Source: Melieria omissa
Taxonomy: Eukaryota; Arthropoda; Insecta; Diptera; Ulidiidae
Assembly (NCBI GenBank): GCA_963971225.1
Contig: OZ020269.1
Location: forward strand, 96,413,540 to 96,477,539
Length of the DNA stretch: 64,000 nucleotides
Direction of reading: 5' to 3'
The translations under genes were made by a program, and so were the position numbers. Every line of letters begins with the position of its first letter. Position 1 is the first letter of the stretch. The notes beneath the pieces are model-generated. The model was not told where the DNA came from and searched no databases. It saw only the letters and a program-made list of their open reading frames with translations. Shown in pieces: positions 11,890 through 23,536 of the stretch.

Positions 11890-13040
11890 CTACCTACCTT
11901 CGCACCTTTCTCTCTCAAGGTAAAGAAAAGTAAGGTCCCTAGATTAGACCCTGTAAGAAACTTGCTTGGATGTGACATGGGGTACTTCGGGTTAATCTCC
12001 TCCAAATTTATATTTCTCTAAGCGATCAATCCACCTAGAACCAATGCAAAGCTCACACATATGCAGAGATATCTTCTGAGTATTGGTCTTAAAAAACACA
12101 AAACCCACCCTGTCATACCTTCCTCTCCCTAAGTAAGGTCTTCTCTCCCAAGGATATGTAAGACAAGGTCTCTAGATCAGCCACTGTAAGAGACCTGCTT
12201 GGACATGACATAAGTTACCTCGGGGTAATCTCCTCTAATTTTCTATTTTATCCATCTAGAACTAATACGAAGCTCACTCAGAGGTATCCTTTGAATATTG
12301 GTCTTCACAAAAACAAAACCACTCCTTTATACTCTCCTCTCCCAATGAAAGGTAAGACAAGGTCTCTAGATTAGCTACTGTAACAGACCAGTTTAGAGAT
12401 GACATAAGTGACCTTCTCTCGGGGTAACATCTTCTAATTTTATATCCTCCTGCTCCTATCTTTTCATCAAGAATCAATACGATACTCACCAATGTACAGA
12501 TAGCAGGTGAAATTCACCAAAAAAAACACTCCTGCCTACCTTGTTAGCCTCCGCTCCTAAGGTAAGGTCTGCTCTCCTAAGGAAAGGTAAGACAAGGTCT
12601 CACTGAGTTAGGTCGGGGTAATCTCTTCTAAGAGGTATCTTCTGAGCATTGGTCTTCTCAAAAACGAAACCACTCCTTCATACTCTTCTCTCCTAAGGAT
12701 AGGTAAGACATGGTCTCTAGTTCAGGCAATGCTTGGACATCACATAAGTTACCTCGGGGTAATGTCCTTCAAATTTCTATTTATTCCTCCTCTCCTAAGG
12801 TAAGGTAAGACAAGGTTCCTAGATCAGCTAATGTACGAGACCCACTTGGCATGACATAAGTGACCTTCCGTCAAGGCAACCTCCCTCCAATTTTCTGTCT
12901 CCCTGCTTTCATCTTTTCATCTAGAATCAATACGATGCTCATGAATGTACAAAGGTGGTCTTCACCCAAAAACAAAACACTTCTGCCTACCCTTTTACCC
13001 TCCTCCAAGGTAAGGTAAGAATCTTAGATTGGGTTGAGTA
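11890..13040 (+). repeat. Diverged tandem repeat, about 110-230 bp units
   Basis: At least six units contain AAGGTAAGACAAGGTCTCTAG, GAGACCTGCTTGGACATGAC and CGGGGTAATCTCCTC. The same AGATCAGCCAGTTTAAGAGACC segment occurs in the LINE end at 13272, so the array seems to have grown from a LINE tail. Confidence 0.65.
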
Positions 13041-13255
13041 AGACTAGTAAGCTAGTGTCTTAGCAAGTACACTCGTAGGCCTTAAAAACCCCATTGTCAT
13101 GGCCGAAGAGAATGTGGGCCTCCGTTATTCTGTGTTTGGTGTTGTCTGAAACCGATCTGAGCGTGGAACGAATCTGGCAATGTCGTTCACTGGTGTGGCA
13201 CAAACCATGCCCAAATCTCCTAGCATTCTGCCCCCAAGAAAGCGGTGGCGCATGC

Positions 13256-13437
13256 TGTGAAACGTTGGACCTTAGATCAGCCAGTTTAAGAGACCTGCTA
13301 CGACTCACAAACGAATCAAACTGTCCTGGCGTAGACACACTTCTACTTTTTCTGTGGCATCACAATGAGTCCACCCCTGGTCTAAATGTGTCTTGCGGCA
13401 AGGTCCCTTGCCCAGACAAATACTCACTTTAACCTAA
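13256..13437 (+). mobile_element. LINE 3' end fragment
   Basis: TGGCATCACAATGAGTCC and a terminal TTTAACCTAA mirror the other LINE 3' ends in the window (10270-10340, 21405-21486). The plus frame before it reads LDLRSASLRDLLRLT, the usual position of a LINE C-terminus. Confidence 0.6.
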
Positions 13438-13475
13438 TGCCAAACATTTTTATATTTTTTTCAAACTTTTTCCAG

Positions 13476-13690
13476 TGCACATAGAGGATACGGACAGCAA
13501 CGCGATGCCACTGCGCTGGGCTCAATTATGTCGTCACAGCGGGTGTCACACTTACCACCTATGACGATCACTTTGAAGATCGCTGCGTCCAACTACCTAA
13601 CACCAGCAAAAACAACAAATACAACAACAGCGCCAGCATCGATACCAACACTGCTGATATCAGTAGGAAAAAATAGTCCTCCAAGTGCAC
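13476..13690 (+). pseudogene. possible decayed or frameshifted exon
   Basis: After an acceptor-like CTTTTTCCAG (ending 13475) one frame reads HIEDTDSNAMPLRWAQL, then runs into a stop. A second frame gives VTAGVTLTTYDDHFEDRC, continuing to a stop at about 13674. The two protein-like segments join if one base is out of phase near 13530. I do not recognise the protein. It could be a pseudogene, an assembly indel in a real exon, or chance in a GC-richer patch. Confidence 0.25.
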
Positions 13691-13699
13691 AACTACACG

Positions 13700-15599
13700 T
13701 ATCTGACTCTGCTCGAACCGATGGCGCACTCACTGAGCGCCCAAATGAAATCGTCAATTAGTTATCCACAGTGTGGACAGGTCCTTTGCATGCTCATGCG
13801 GCGTGGGATAATGCCATGTCAACTGTGACAATTCGCCATTGTAATTGATCGTGCAGCAGTGTCTGCTGCTATGCCCTTGTTGTTGTTGTATTACATCCTT
13901 AGCAGTTGACACATGCACATGCACAACTTATCTTCCGTCTTCCTGTGTCGTTGTATGCGGTCGATCCTCAAGTCGTATACATGCCCACTTTTTTGTTGTC
14001 TGTCTGTTTGTCTGCCGGTCGGCAATGTTACAAGTTGTCGCCGTGCACCGCACAGTAGCAGCCGGTTGTCGGTTGTCAGCATTTGTCAGTGAGGCCACCA
14101 ACTTTGCTTTTGCTATTTTTATAGAAATTTAATTTATGTGGCAGTGCACAATTGCTTTGTGTGGAGCGTTTTCTGCAAAGTGATTTATGCATTTTTGATA
14201 CCAAAATTTTCGTATCTTTTTGTATGACTTGAAAGAGGTTTACACTTGCTGCGTTTGCGTGTGGTATGAGCGAGTGATATTTGTAGCCAAGAACTCAGGT
14301 TATTCCAGTAGCTGTGACTGTTTGATGTGATTGATTGATTGATGCCCAGATAAAGTAGTATGCGAAGTTCGTTTAAAGATTGATGGGTGTGCACAATGTT
14401 AGTGAGAAAAGTATAGTTTGGAGGTAACAATTGAGGATCTTTAAAGTAAGGAAAGCTTCAAGGATGCGGTCTAAGTTTTAAACGTGAGTATGAAAATTCA
14501 TTATTTCCAGCTATAGGAAGATTGTAATAGGTCAAAATTTAGAGAAATAAAGGAAAAATGCTAAAAATTGGTAGAAACTTTGCCAAGTAAGTAAGTAAAG
14601 TTATGTTAATACTGAAACTTTCTTCAACTGTCAAAATTTTTCATATTTAAAATAATCTCTCAAAAAGTCCCAATTTCTTGCCTAAACTTCTAAAATCCTA
14701 AATTCAAAAAATAAATTACCTAAATTCATATATAAAATAATCTATTAAAAAACTATAAAAAATAATTTCAAAAATCTATTTCAAAAAAACAGTCATAAAG
14801 TCAATAATTTATCCCCAGTTACGCGTGGCCTATTAACAAATTTCAGCAATCACCAACAACAACAACTAAAAGTCAAAATTTTCATGCCTATAAAACGTCA
14901 CAAAAAGCAACAACAACAAACCAATATTTTCATATAAAAACCGTACCTAAGAAGGCCTCTTCTCTGTGTACAATTTCCTACCTTTCTTTTATGTGTGTGT
15001 GTGTTTGTGTGTCTGGCACATGTTCGTCACATGTGCCCGTCGCAATTTAACGCTCTAAATTTGCGTTACGTAATGGAATTTAAAGCGTTCCTTATCAGAT
15101 TGGTCGTGTTATTTTATCAACGCTTCATTTTCAGCGGCAACGCGGCGCACGGCACAATGGCCCAGAACACGTTGTTGTTGTTGTGTTCGTCCCTCAATGT
15201 TTGCTTCTTCAATTTGATTCGTAAATTCTACCATTTTATAGCGTTGGGAGTTAATGCCAAATGAACGACTAATTCACAGCTCAGTTGATGTCTGCTGCAC
15301 GAATGACGCTCAATAAAAGTGGGCGAATAATTTATGAAAAGAATTAAAAAAAAATTTGTGAGCGCTGATGGCAAATAGAGACAAAATTTAAGAGAGAAAA
15401 TTTTATAGGGGTATTCACAATTTGAATATTAAAAACTCGTTAATTGGTTATTCAGGAAAGTTGTTAACTTTGAGTAGACTTTTCTTTATAGTTTCGGTAG
15501 TCTCGTAAAACCAAAGTTGTGATAGATAAGGAAGAACAAAAACCCGAATCCTGTTTAGAAAATTAATTAGAAAAGTAAAAAACAATACAAATATAAATT
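13700..15599. other. Intergenic DNA, GC-richer to about 14100 then AT-rich
   Basis: GTTGTTGTTG and TGTCTGTC runs; the frames at 13845-14132 are low complexity. No gene supported. Confidence 0.35.
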
Positions 15600-16015
15600 A
15601 TAAAATAAAATAAAGTAAAATAAAATAAAATAAAATAAAATAAAATAAAATAAAATAAAATAAAATTAAATAAAATTAAATAAAATTAAATAAAATAAAA
15701 TAAAATAAAATAAAATAAAATAAAATAAAATAAAATAAAATAAAATAAAATAAAATAAAATAAAATAAAATAAAATAAAATAAAATAGAATAAAATAAAA
15801 TAAAATAAAATAAAATAAAATAAAATAAAATAAAATAAAATAAAATAAAATGAAATAAAATAAAATAAAATAAAACAAAATAAAATAAAATAAAATAAAA
15901 TAAAATAAAATAAAATAAAATAAAATAAAATAAAATAAAATAAAATAAAATAAAATAAAATAAAATAGAATAGAATAAAATAGAATAAAATAAAATAAAA
16001 TAAAATAAAATAAGT
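15600..16015. repeat. TAAAA pentanucleotide microsatellite (about 415 bp)
   Basis: Nearly pure TAAAA with rare substitutions. The long open frames on it (repeated Phe-Ile-Leu-Phe-Tyr) are artefacts of a five-base unit that never forms a stop in the TTTTA reading. Confidence 0.95.
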
Positions 16016-16599
16016 CAAATCATATCAAATTTAATCAAATCAAATCAAATCAAATAAATTAAAATTTAGAAAAAAGACATTTTGACCAACTTTTACTTGT
16101 TACTTGTTACTTTGTGATTGGATATATTCTTTTACAAAAACAAAATACACAAATTATAGAAGTGGATTCTTCATAGCATTTTAGATGTAAAGTTGCTCTG
16201 ATAGGAATTTGTCACAACAACGGCGTTCAAAAACATTGCGAACTTTCAAAAATTGTTACGATAACAAATTTATTTATTTATTAATTTAGCTTAGATTAGC
16301 CAATTAATACAATAAAAATTGTTATAGGTTAAGTTGAGCACATTTTAATTTGAAACTGAAAAATCGATCTCAACATTTTTGGAGATTATATTGAACTCAC
16401 ATAAGGCACTGGAGATATGTGCATTTCGCGCATACAGAGCCCTAAAAACACCCACATGGAAGAGCTCTGAGCAACGAAGAGATCTAGCTGGTATATTCAG
16501 AAAAATCCTCTCGAGAAGTGTGGGACAGTCACCCACACCTAGAATGCTATGAACAGTGAGCTTCGCTAGAGTATAGTGAAATATATAAATAACCAAATA

Positions 16600-17173
16600 C
16601 CAGCATCCACTATCACTGTTAGGCCCTGAATAACCTGGGCGCCAGAATCTACGAAGAAGGCTCCAATATAGAATGCGGGGCAGCAGCAGGAATCTTCGCC
16701 AAACATCCATCTATCCGGTTTCCAAATATCTCAAGCGTCTTCCAAGTGGAAGTGCTTGATACACATCCCACAAACGCCACATTACCATTCTCTCCGATAG
16801 GAATTTCACAGGACTGAATTCATCGGTTTTATCGTCAAAACTAGTGCTCTCAAACAAGGGCCGCCAGAATGTGACAAGACTGACCGCAGTCATCACTGGC
16901 CACTGGCCACTGGCCCATTAGAAAACACGCGAAAAAAATGGAAATCCTTTCAATACCAGCAGCTACAGCTGCAAAAATCCAAACATGAAGGAAACCGTCC
17001 ATAGCTTTCTCTGTGCCTATTCGCCTTCATCAAGAAGGAGATGGAAAGTGCTGGCCCAGCCAACATTTCAGAACTTCGAGGCGAAAGTGAAGTGTTCCAT
17101 AAACTCGCTACTGGCCTTTATTAACCTCTTGGACTGGATATAGAATAGTCTAAAAGACAGACAGATCTACGTG
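16600..17173 (+). mobile_element. Decayed LINE RNase H region
   Basis: Plus frames read LGARIYEEGSNIECGAAAG, ISSVFQVEVL and VTRLTAVITGHWPL, followed by ETVHSFLC. These correspond to the RNase H core and the Cys/His tail of I/R1-like LINEs. The 3' flank is interrupted by the mariner element at 17174. Confidence 0.65.
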
Positions 17174-17688
17174 GGTGGTCCGATGAGTACTTAGCCTAAA
17201 AAAAAGAAAAACGAAAATTTTGGAAAAGTTGTGATTTATTTCTCAACTTAGTCTCCTTTCAACTCGAGACACTTGACCCAGTGATGCTCCAACTTCTTTA
17301 ACCCGTCTGAAAAATACGTTTTCTGGAGGCCTCCGTGGCGGCGATAACCTCCTCATTCGACTCAAATTTCTGCCCGGCGAGTGACTTTTTCAAGTTTGGA
17401 AACAAAAAGAAGTCACACGGGGCCAAATCTGGAGAATACGGTGGATGGGGCAGCTGTTCGTAGACTAATGCGACCAATTTGGCGAATCACCGACCGATAT
17501 TGCTCTTTTTCCATTTTTCTAAAATCCGCGGACACGCTCGTTTCCACACGCGGTCAAAACAAAACTACAAATCCAATATGGCTGAAATTTTGACAGTAGC
17601 CGTCTACGAGGATGTACTACACGATAGTAAAATTCTCTTACGATAGTTGCACTATTGGGCGGTGGGGCTAAGTACTTATCGGACTGCC
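17174..17688 (-). mobile_element. Deleted mariner element with terminal inverted repeats (about 515 bp)
   Basis: Left end GGTGGTCCGATGAGTACTTA and right-end inverse GGCAGTCCGATAAGTACTTA. TA follows the right end; the left dinucleotide is TG, probably mutated. The minus strand encodes PHPPYSPDLAPCDFFLFP (the region of the last catalytic Asp), LKKSLAGQKFESNEE, and further on a KGDYV-type end interrupted by a stop. The N-terminal half is deleted. Inserted in a LINE remnant. Confidence 0.8.
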
Positions 17689-17699
17689 TATGTAAACCT

Positions 17700-20238
17700 A
17701 GAAAATTCTGTCATCATCATCTCAAACCATAATAGTTCTACAAATCTTCCGTTTCTCAACAATTTTCTACCTACGAAATCATTTCAAACGGCATCACGTC
17801 GACTTCAATAAGATCACAGCCGATGGCAATGCTCGAAAGCACCGACTGTCGTCAACGTACACCAACAATTGCCCACTCCTGCACGTGCAATTATTGTTGC
17901 AGTACGACCGAATGCAGCGGCGGCGCATCAACTGCAGTCGGCGATCGATGTTCGGCGTTCAGGCAGTGATCAGCGATCAGCGATCAGGCCGAGGTGCTGA
18001 TCCTAAGAGAGCGGAAAAATAAAAATTATTCGTTTTCTTTTATTGTATTATTTACTGTAAATACGTGTATAAATGGAGTAAGAAACCACCAAAAGATTGG
18101 CGTGATTGCCGCGCGCGGCGGCCGCTATGAATATCATATCGTATTATGCTCGTATTACGATATGATGAAATTGCTTGATCAGGGATCACAAATTGATTGT
18201 TATTTTGCAAACTGCACACGTAGCCATCAAACGCGGTGTTGGTGCTGTGCTGCGCTGCGCTGTGGTGGCTGCGCATGCGCGCCTCACAAACGTAGAAAAT
18301 GTTTCGGGCAGCTGGTTGAACGAACGTAAAGACGGATTGGAACGGTCGTTGGACAGATGACTCGAGTCTGACGGACTGGCGGGCTGGATGGCCGCGGTAG
18401 GCGAATGAGTGATCGCAGAGTTCAATGGTTGCTGGCCACGCTTCGTTCTCTGCAATTCTTATAGCGCGCGAAGATTCTTTGATCATTTTACGGTTGTTTG
18501 AAATGCTGGTTGTCATTATTGTTGTTGTTGCTGCCGTTGCAGTGGAATCTCCATTGTCGGCGCACTCGAATGCCGCAGCAGCAGCATTGCATACATTTTA
18601 CGCTCAGACTGTAATCAAATGAAATTTTCGTCAGCCGCTTTTCCAGCCGTTTTGCTTTTCCACTTTGCCGACATAAATACTTAGTAGCACTTGCCGCCAG
18701 TGCGATATGGCTTTGCATGGCCGCAGCGATGACTCACTTGTGGCCAATGCGCAATGCAGCTTAAAGCTTGATCGGCACTTGGCATTCGGATAACGGCTGC
18801 GCATGCGCAATGCCGAGGCGCTTTTGTTTTCAAACACACACACACACACAATGACTCTTGTGCCCTCTTTTTCCCTACTTTGTGCAACGCTTTTCAAATG
18901 CTCGCAATTTGCATTGTTTCTTGGCTTTTTCTCAGCCGCACTTTTCGCCATATTTTTTTTCTTTTGGCTTTTGACTTCTTTGATTTGCGCTTACGGTCGT
19001 CGCTTTGTTGTTGGCTCGTTTGATGTTTGCCGATTGCGGCACAATTGCCGTCGCTGACATTGTAATTTTATTTTATTTCAATTTTAATTTGGTTTTACCC
19101 ATTTTTGTTGCATTGTTTGTTTGGAATTTGGTGTGATTGTGCAATTTGTATGATTAATATGGTAAATTGTTGTTGTCATTGTGAAGTGGGGGGGAGGGAG
19201 TTGAAGACATTTTTTTGGTATAGTTAAATGCAGAAGTATTTAAAATTAGTTTTTTATTATTTTTTTATTAGGTAATATTTATTTATTTTTTATTATTTTG
19301 TATTTTTATTTTTTAAATCTTTTTATTTATAATTAATTTATAATTCAGATACAGCGAATTTTATCACATGCGAAAATAGTTCAATTCGAAAGGACGAATT
19401 GACAGCGCAAAGCTTTTCTTAACTCTTGATGAATGAATACCAAAGAATGAATGATACCCAAAGAAAAATATTTTTTAATTAATTACACTGCACAACACAA
19501 AAAAATAACAAGGTTCTGACAACGGATTCTGGAAGAAGGGACCAAAAAAAATAAACGTGTATCGGCGTTTTGAAAGTTTACGTCTGCATTTTTTTTAGGG
19601 GGGGTCAAAATGTTTCCATTTTCGCGCATTCTTATGGTGAATCGGCATACGAAAACCATGTAACATCACATTTTATGTATATGATATGTTCAGCAATTTG
19701 GTGTAAAAAACTACGAGGAATATTTTTGTGGAGCATTTTAACCCTGTAGCTCCTATTTTTATGGGTCAATTTGACCCTTTTTTCTGAAATGCCAAAAATG
19801 TCCTGTAAAACAGGACTTTTGAAGAACAAAATGTATCACAAAAATATTCGCCATCAATTTCTACTATAGGTTTTTGAATACATCAAAGCTCAGAAATTAA
19901 CTTGAACGCCTCAATTAAGACAAAACTTAAAATGTGTTTAAGTGTTTATTTCGTACTTAATCAAAATTGCTACTAATACCCAAAGAAATATATTTTCCAA
20001 TTAATTCAAATTTTAATTTTAATTTACTTTTTAATAGCTTAAATGATGTATTGATCTGTGTCGAATAATACCCAAAGGAATAAAGTCACAAACAAAAATA
20101 ACTATGAAAATGTTTTTGAAGCATTTTTGAACCCAATTTCTGAGATGATTTGGGCCATTTCTGACACGTTGTGAAACTTTGTATCCAATTTTTTTCAAAC
20201 CATATTTTACAAAACGGTTAACTACACAACTCAAGTAA
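17700..20238. promoter_or_regulatory. GC-richer island (17800-19060) followed by AT-rich DNA
   Basis: The island has overlapping short frames on both strands, a GATCAGCGATCAGC run at about 17970 and a CA microsatellite at 18834. No protein family recognised. Candidate regulatory DNA by composition only; 19060-20238 is AT-rich with one possible TTAA-element end. Confidence 0.3.
19738..19800. mobile_element. Possible single end of a TTAA-type element
   Basis: TTAACCCTGTAGCTCC at 19738 is followed by the near-perfect palindrome GGGTCAATTTGACCC at 19763-19777, the same layout as the TTAA MITEs listed here. No partner end was found nearby. Confidence 0.3.
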
Positions 20239-20546
20239 TGTACATTAGACATGACTCAGTGTTGCATGAAGATTCTTAATAATGGGTTCTCGATACACCG
20301 AACCTCTTTGGTAAATTTTGTTCAGTTTACTTCCTTAATCTCTGTTAGATTTGTGAGAAAGTGTAAACCCAAATGTTTGAGTCACCGGACACCCACACAA
20401 ATTAAGTTTTGGAATTTCCCATCACTTTTGTGAATTTCGATTTCGATGAGAAGATATTTAACATTTTTTGTGTAACCTCATTAAAAAGGGATTTTGGAAT
20501 TTAAAAAAGTGGTGCATCATGAACGAATCATGTCTGATGCATGTCT
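20239..20546. mobile_element. Long-inverted-repeat MITE, short copy A
   Basis: The left end ACATTAGACATGACTCAGTG and following AATAATGGGTTCTCGAT match the right-hand arms of copies B and C. The right end GAATCATGTCTGATGCATG is degenerate. Internal deletion likely. Confidence 0.5.
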
Positions 20547-20639
20547 GATAAGGCTAAATTGCTACGGAAAAATATGATTGCAAAAATATGAGCTCAGAAG
20601 TTGTACGCAACTCCCACCCACTAAAAATAAGTCCTCTGT

Positions 20640-20850
20640 GTGCTACTCTTTCTACGTGCGATCTCTTGACAAAGGAGAGTAGATCCTAGAATTCAACTTA
20701 CGCCGCTTTAGCCAGGTTCGTCAGGAATCTTGACCAGAGCCGGGCAGTAGAAGAGGAAGTGCTGTATCCTTTCTACCTTTTCTTCGTATCCACAACTTCT
20801 TCAGATATCACCAGATGAGAGATGTCATTTGATGAGCCAACAGTGCAGTG
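20640..20850 (-). mobile_element. Decayed LINE C-terminal fragment, inverted
   Basis: The minus strand reads ETIQHFLFYCPALVKIP, related to the piece at 1540-2060. Head-to-head with the plus-strand fragment that follows. Confidence 0.5.
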
Positions 20851-21039
20851 TTCGGTGTTTGCTTCAATGAGCTGTAAAATGGGATTCGACATAGGGTTAA
20901 TACAAATCGTCTTATTTTCTTAAATGTGAGTTAAGTGCCCGGGCACAGGGATATCTGAGGCAACTGCAGGTGCGCTGCTCGTCCTTCCCCCTAGTGGAGG
21001 TTCCACTTGCATCAGTGAAATTGATGCTCAAACAATTTC

Positions 21040-21486
21040 ATCAAAAGAACCCTACGATTTGTGGTCTGAGGAACAGACTTGCAATATCTCCCGACTAATT
21101 TGGCCCGCGTACAATATGAACTATCAATATATAACTATCACGAATCACGGTCGGGTAGACATGAGGAAAGACTGAGACTGCAATCCAACGACTTCTGTCA
21201 AGGGTTCGGCTCCTAGAAGGCGGAGGAGATCGTTCTCCACCTGTTGTATCAATGTCTCTCATTAGCCACAAGAAAATATAAGCTTCTCGGCTCAGCTTTC
21301 TTCATTAATCTAACCGAATTGTCGTCTTTGAATATCAGGGAGTCAGGTTCATAATGGAATCCTTTTGGTCCCCAGTGCTGCAAGGGGAAGTCGACCCATC
21401 CATTGTGGTATCACAATGAGCCATAATTTGTGCTTATGTGAGCTTTTCACGCAGAAGGCTGCCCCTGCAACTTAATCTAACCTAAT
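21040..21486 (+). mobile_element. Decayed LINE C-terminus and 3' end
   Basis: The plus strand reads LLYQCLSLATRKYKLLGSAF, FINLTELSSLNIRES, then GGTATCACAATGAGCC and a terminal AATCTAACCTAA. Broken frames upstream. Confidence 0.65.
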
Positions 21487-23129
21487 GGTGTTTAGTGCCC
21501 GACAAATGCCACAATCGGCCCAAAAATCATATTATTTCTGAACAACTTGTGGAAATGTAGCTACGTATTTACGATCACCGCAGGTAATCTCTCCTGCAGT
21601 TCCACTTGAACGTTGGTTTGCTTCAAAAGTCTACATTATGCCAGAACTTGTTGCTTGATAGTTCGTTTCGATTTTCCACATAAGAATTTATAAACTTGAC
21701 TATACAAATACAACATCGACAACATTACAACTCTCATTGAACCAAATCGTATTGTCACATTTCACCCTTTTTTATGCCGCAAAATATGCTATGAATAAAA
21801 TAAATCAATACTGAGACAATAACAAAGTTCAGCACTGAGCATGTCGAGTGCAAAAGCGAACTGAGCAAAGTCAATTTGAGTTCTGTCAATTAAGGACAAA
21901 TACACAGAAAAACATGGCGACTGGCAGCGAGTACATGTGAACCAGTACGAAAATAGATTTCCACGATTGATGCCAACCCAATGCGAGCACTCGCCCCACA
22001 CAAACTATGGAATATTTAAATGCATTTCCGAAGGGCCACATTTCCATTTATCGCTGCGCGCCATTCGGCACAGAAGCGTGTGGAAAAATCACAGCCAGAC
22101 AAAAGCCGACCGAGCGGCAAGGCCCAAAGTCGAACGACGGCAATGATGGGCGACAAGTTGGAATGCTCGGCGGCGAAAACGAAAACGAAACGTCAGCGAG
22201 TGTGCCAGTGGAAATGCGCAGCTGAGGTTGTGACGACTCGAAAGTGCCGCTGTTGCTCGCAGCCTGTATGGATTTTTTCCCTTCGCTCATGAGTTCCTTT
22301 TTTTGGTTTTCTTTCAATTTTGATAAGCGCGTAAATTAGCGTGAAGCGTGCAAAAATCGTTGAATCGCTGACAAAGTAACAAAACGCATTGCACCGGTTC
22401 GGCTCGGCTCGACTGGGAAGGCCGACTACAAGCTGCAACGCGCCGTCGCCGTCGACACACTTTGTTGGGTTTGCTGCTTTGGGTGGTTGATCGAGTCGAG
22501 TCGGCCGCCATCGATGCTCGATTTTATTATTTCATTCTAATAATGAAAATAAAACAATTTTTTGACACTTTCTTCTGTTGTTGTTGCAATTGTTGGCTGT
22601 GTGCTGCTGTGCAGCTGCCAACCGAATGAGGCAGCAAGGGAAGCTTGTTTAAAACTGGCCGAGGTTTGGGCCGCTTAGTGCGAAGATGGATGGCTGTGCG
22701 GAAAACCACGCCAGACGCACAGACGTGCGGAAACTGCCGTCCTGACAGTGGGACTAGGACAAGGCTGTTGATGGTGGTGGCAGCGTTTCAGCGACAGGGG
22801 TTGTCACGGTTATTTTGATCTGCTCGGTGGATGTGTTTGCTTTGGGAAGTTATAAACGCTTGGTGTGGCTAAACTGCAAACTCTGTCTGTGTGTTTGTGT
22901 GTGTAAAGCATTGACTGCATATGGAAATCTTTAGAAATCCATCCGGGGGTTGTTTCTTGCTGCCATTATAAAAGTGCAAATTGTGCCAAATATGGCGGTT
23001 TACAGCATGGAAGGTAAATTTGCAATGAACGCAAAATTAAATTGAAAAAAATGAATTAAAATCAATATTGCAATTTTAAAACCATTTTGAATGAAAGAAA
23101 GATTGCTACAACCATTAATTAACTTTACT
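21487..23129. promoter_or_regulatory. GC-richer island (21900-22900), candidate regulatory DNA
   Basis: Less AT-rich than its flanks, many short overlapping frames, none recognisable. A regulatory role is inference. Confidence 0.3.
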
Positions 23130-23380
23130 GAATCCAAAAAAAAAGCGCGTCAGCTGCTTCTTTTCTATGTTTGATGCCGATAATTGAAAATCGCAAATGC
23201 CAACAGTTTTTGTAAGATTTGGGCCTTGCAACGCAGATGTGGTCGCTTTCTTCTCAGCCAACCAATTAAGGATCTGTAGACCCGGAGCATTTTCAGACAT
23301 ACGAGAACATGCTCCAGTCAGAACAATCCTCATATCTTTATGCGTTTGGCTATGTCCAAGTCCCGTGTTCCTGTATAGTT
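23130..23380 (-). mobile_element. RTE-type retrotransposon remnant, 3' part
   Basis: Continuation of the remnant at 28703-29070 on the far side of the LINE insertion. The minus strand reads through LTGACSRMSENAPGLQILNW, matching the position where RTE proteins have their LGHVxRMxENxP motif. Degenerate. Confidence 0.55.
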
Positions 23381-23536
23381 TATTTATTTATTTATTTACA
23401 AATTGAAGTATAAATATAAATACTTATACTACAAATAATAAACAGCACTAGCAGCGAGGCCTTCGGCTGTTTGGTTAATTTACAAAGTGATTCAATGTGT
23501 ATGTGTTAATTATTAGGTATCTTAATAATTACAATT

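Noticed and set aside
15666..16018. Long open frames of repeated Phe-Ile-Leu-Phe-Tyr
   Set aside because: They are translations of the TTTTA microsatellite; a five-base repeat without stops gives long frames by chance. The same applies at 41564-41821.
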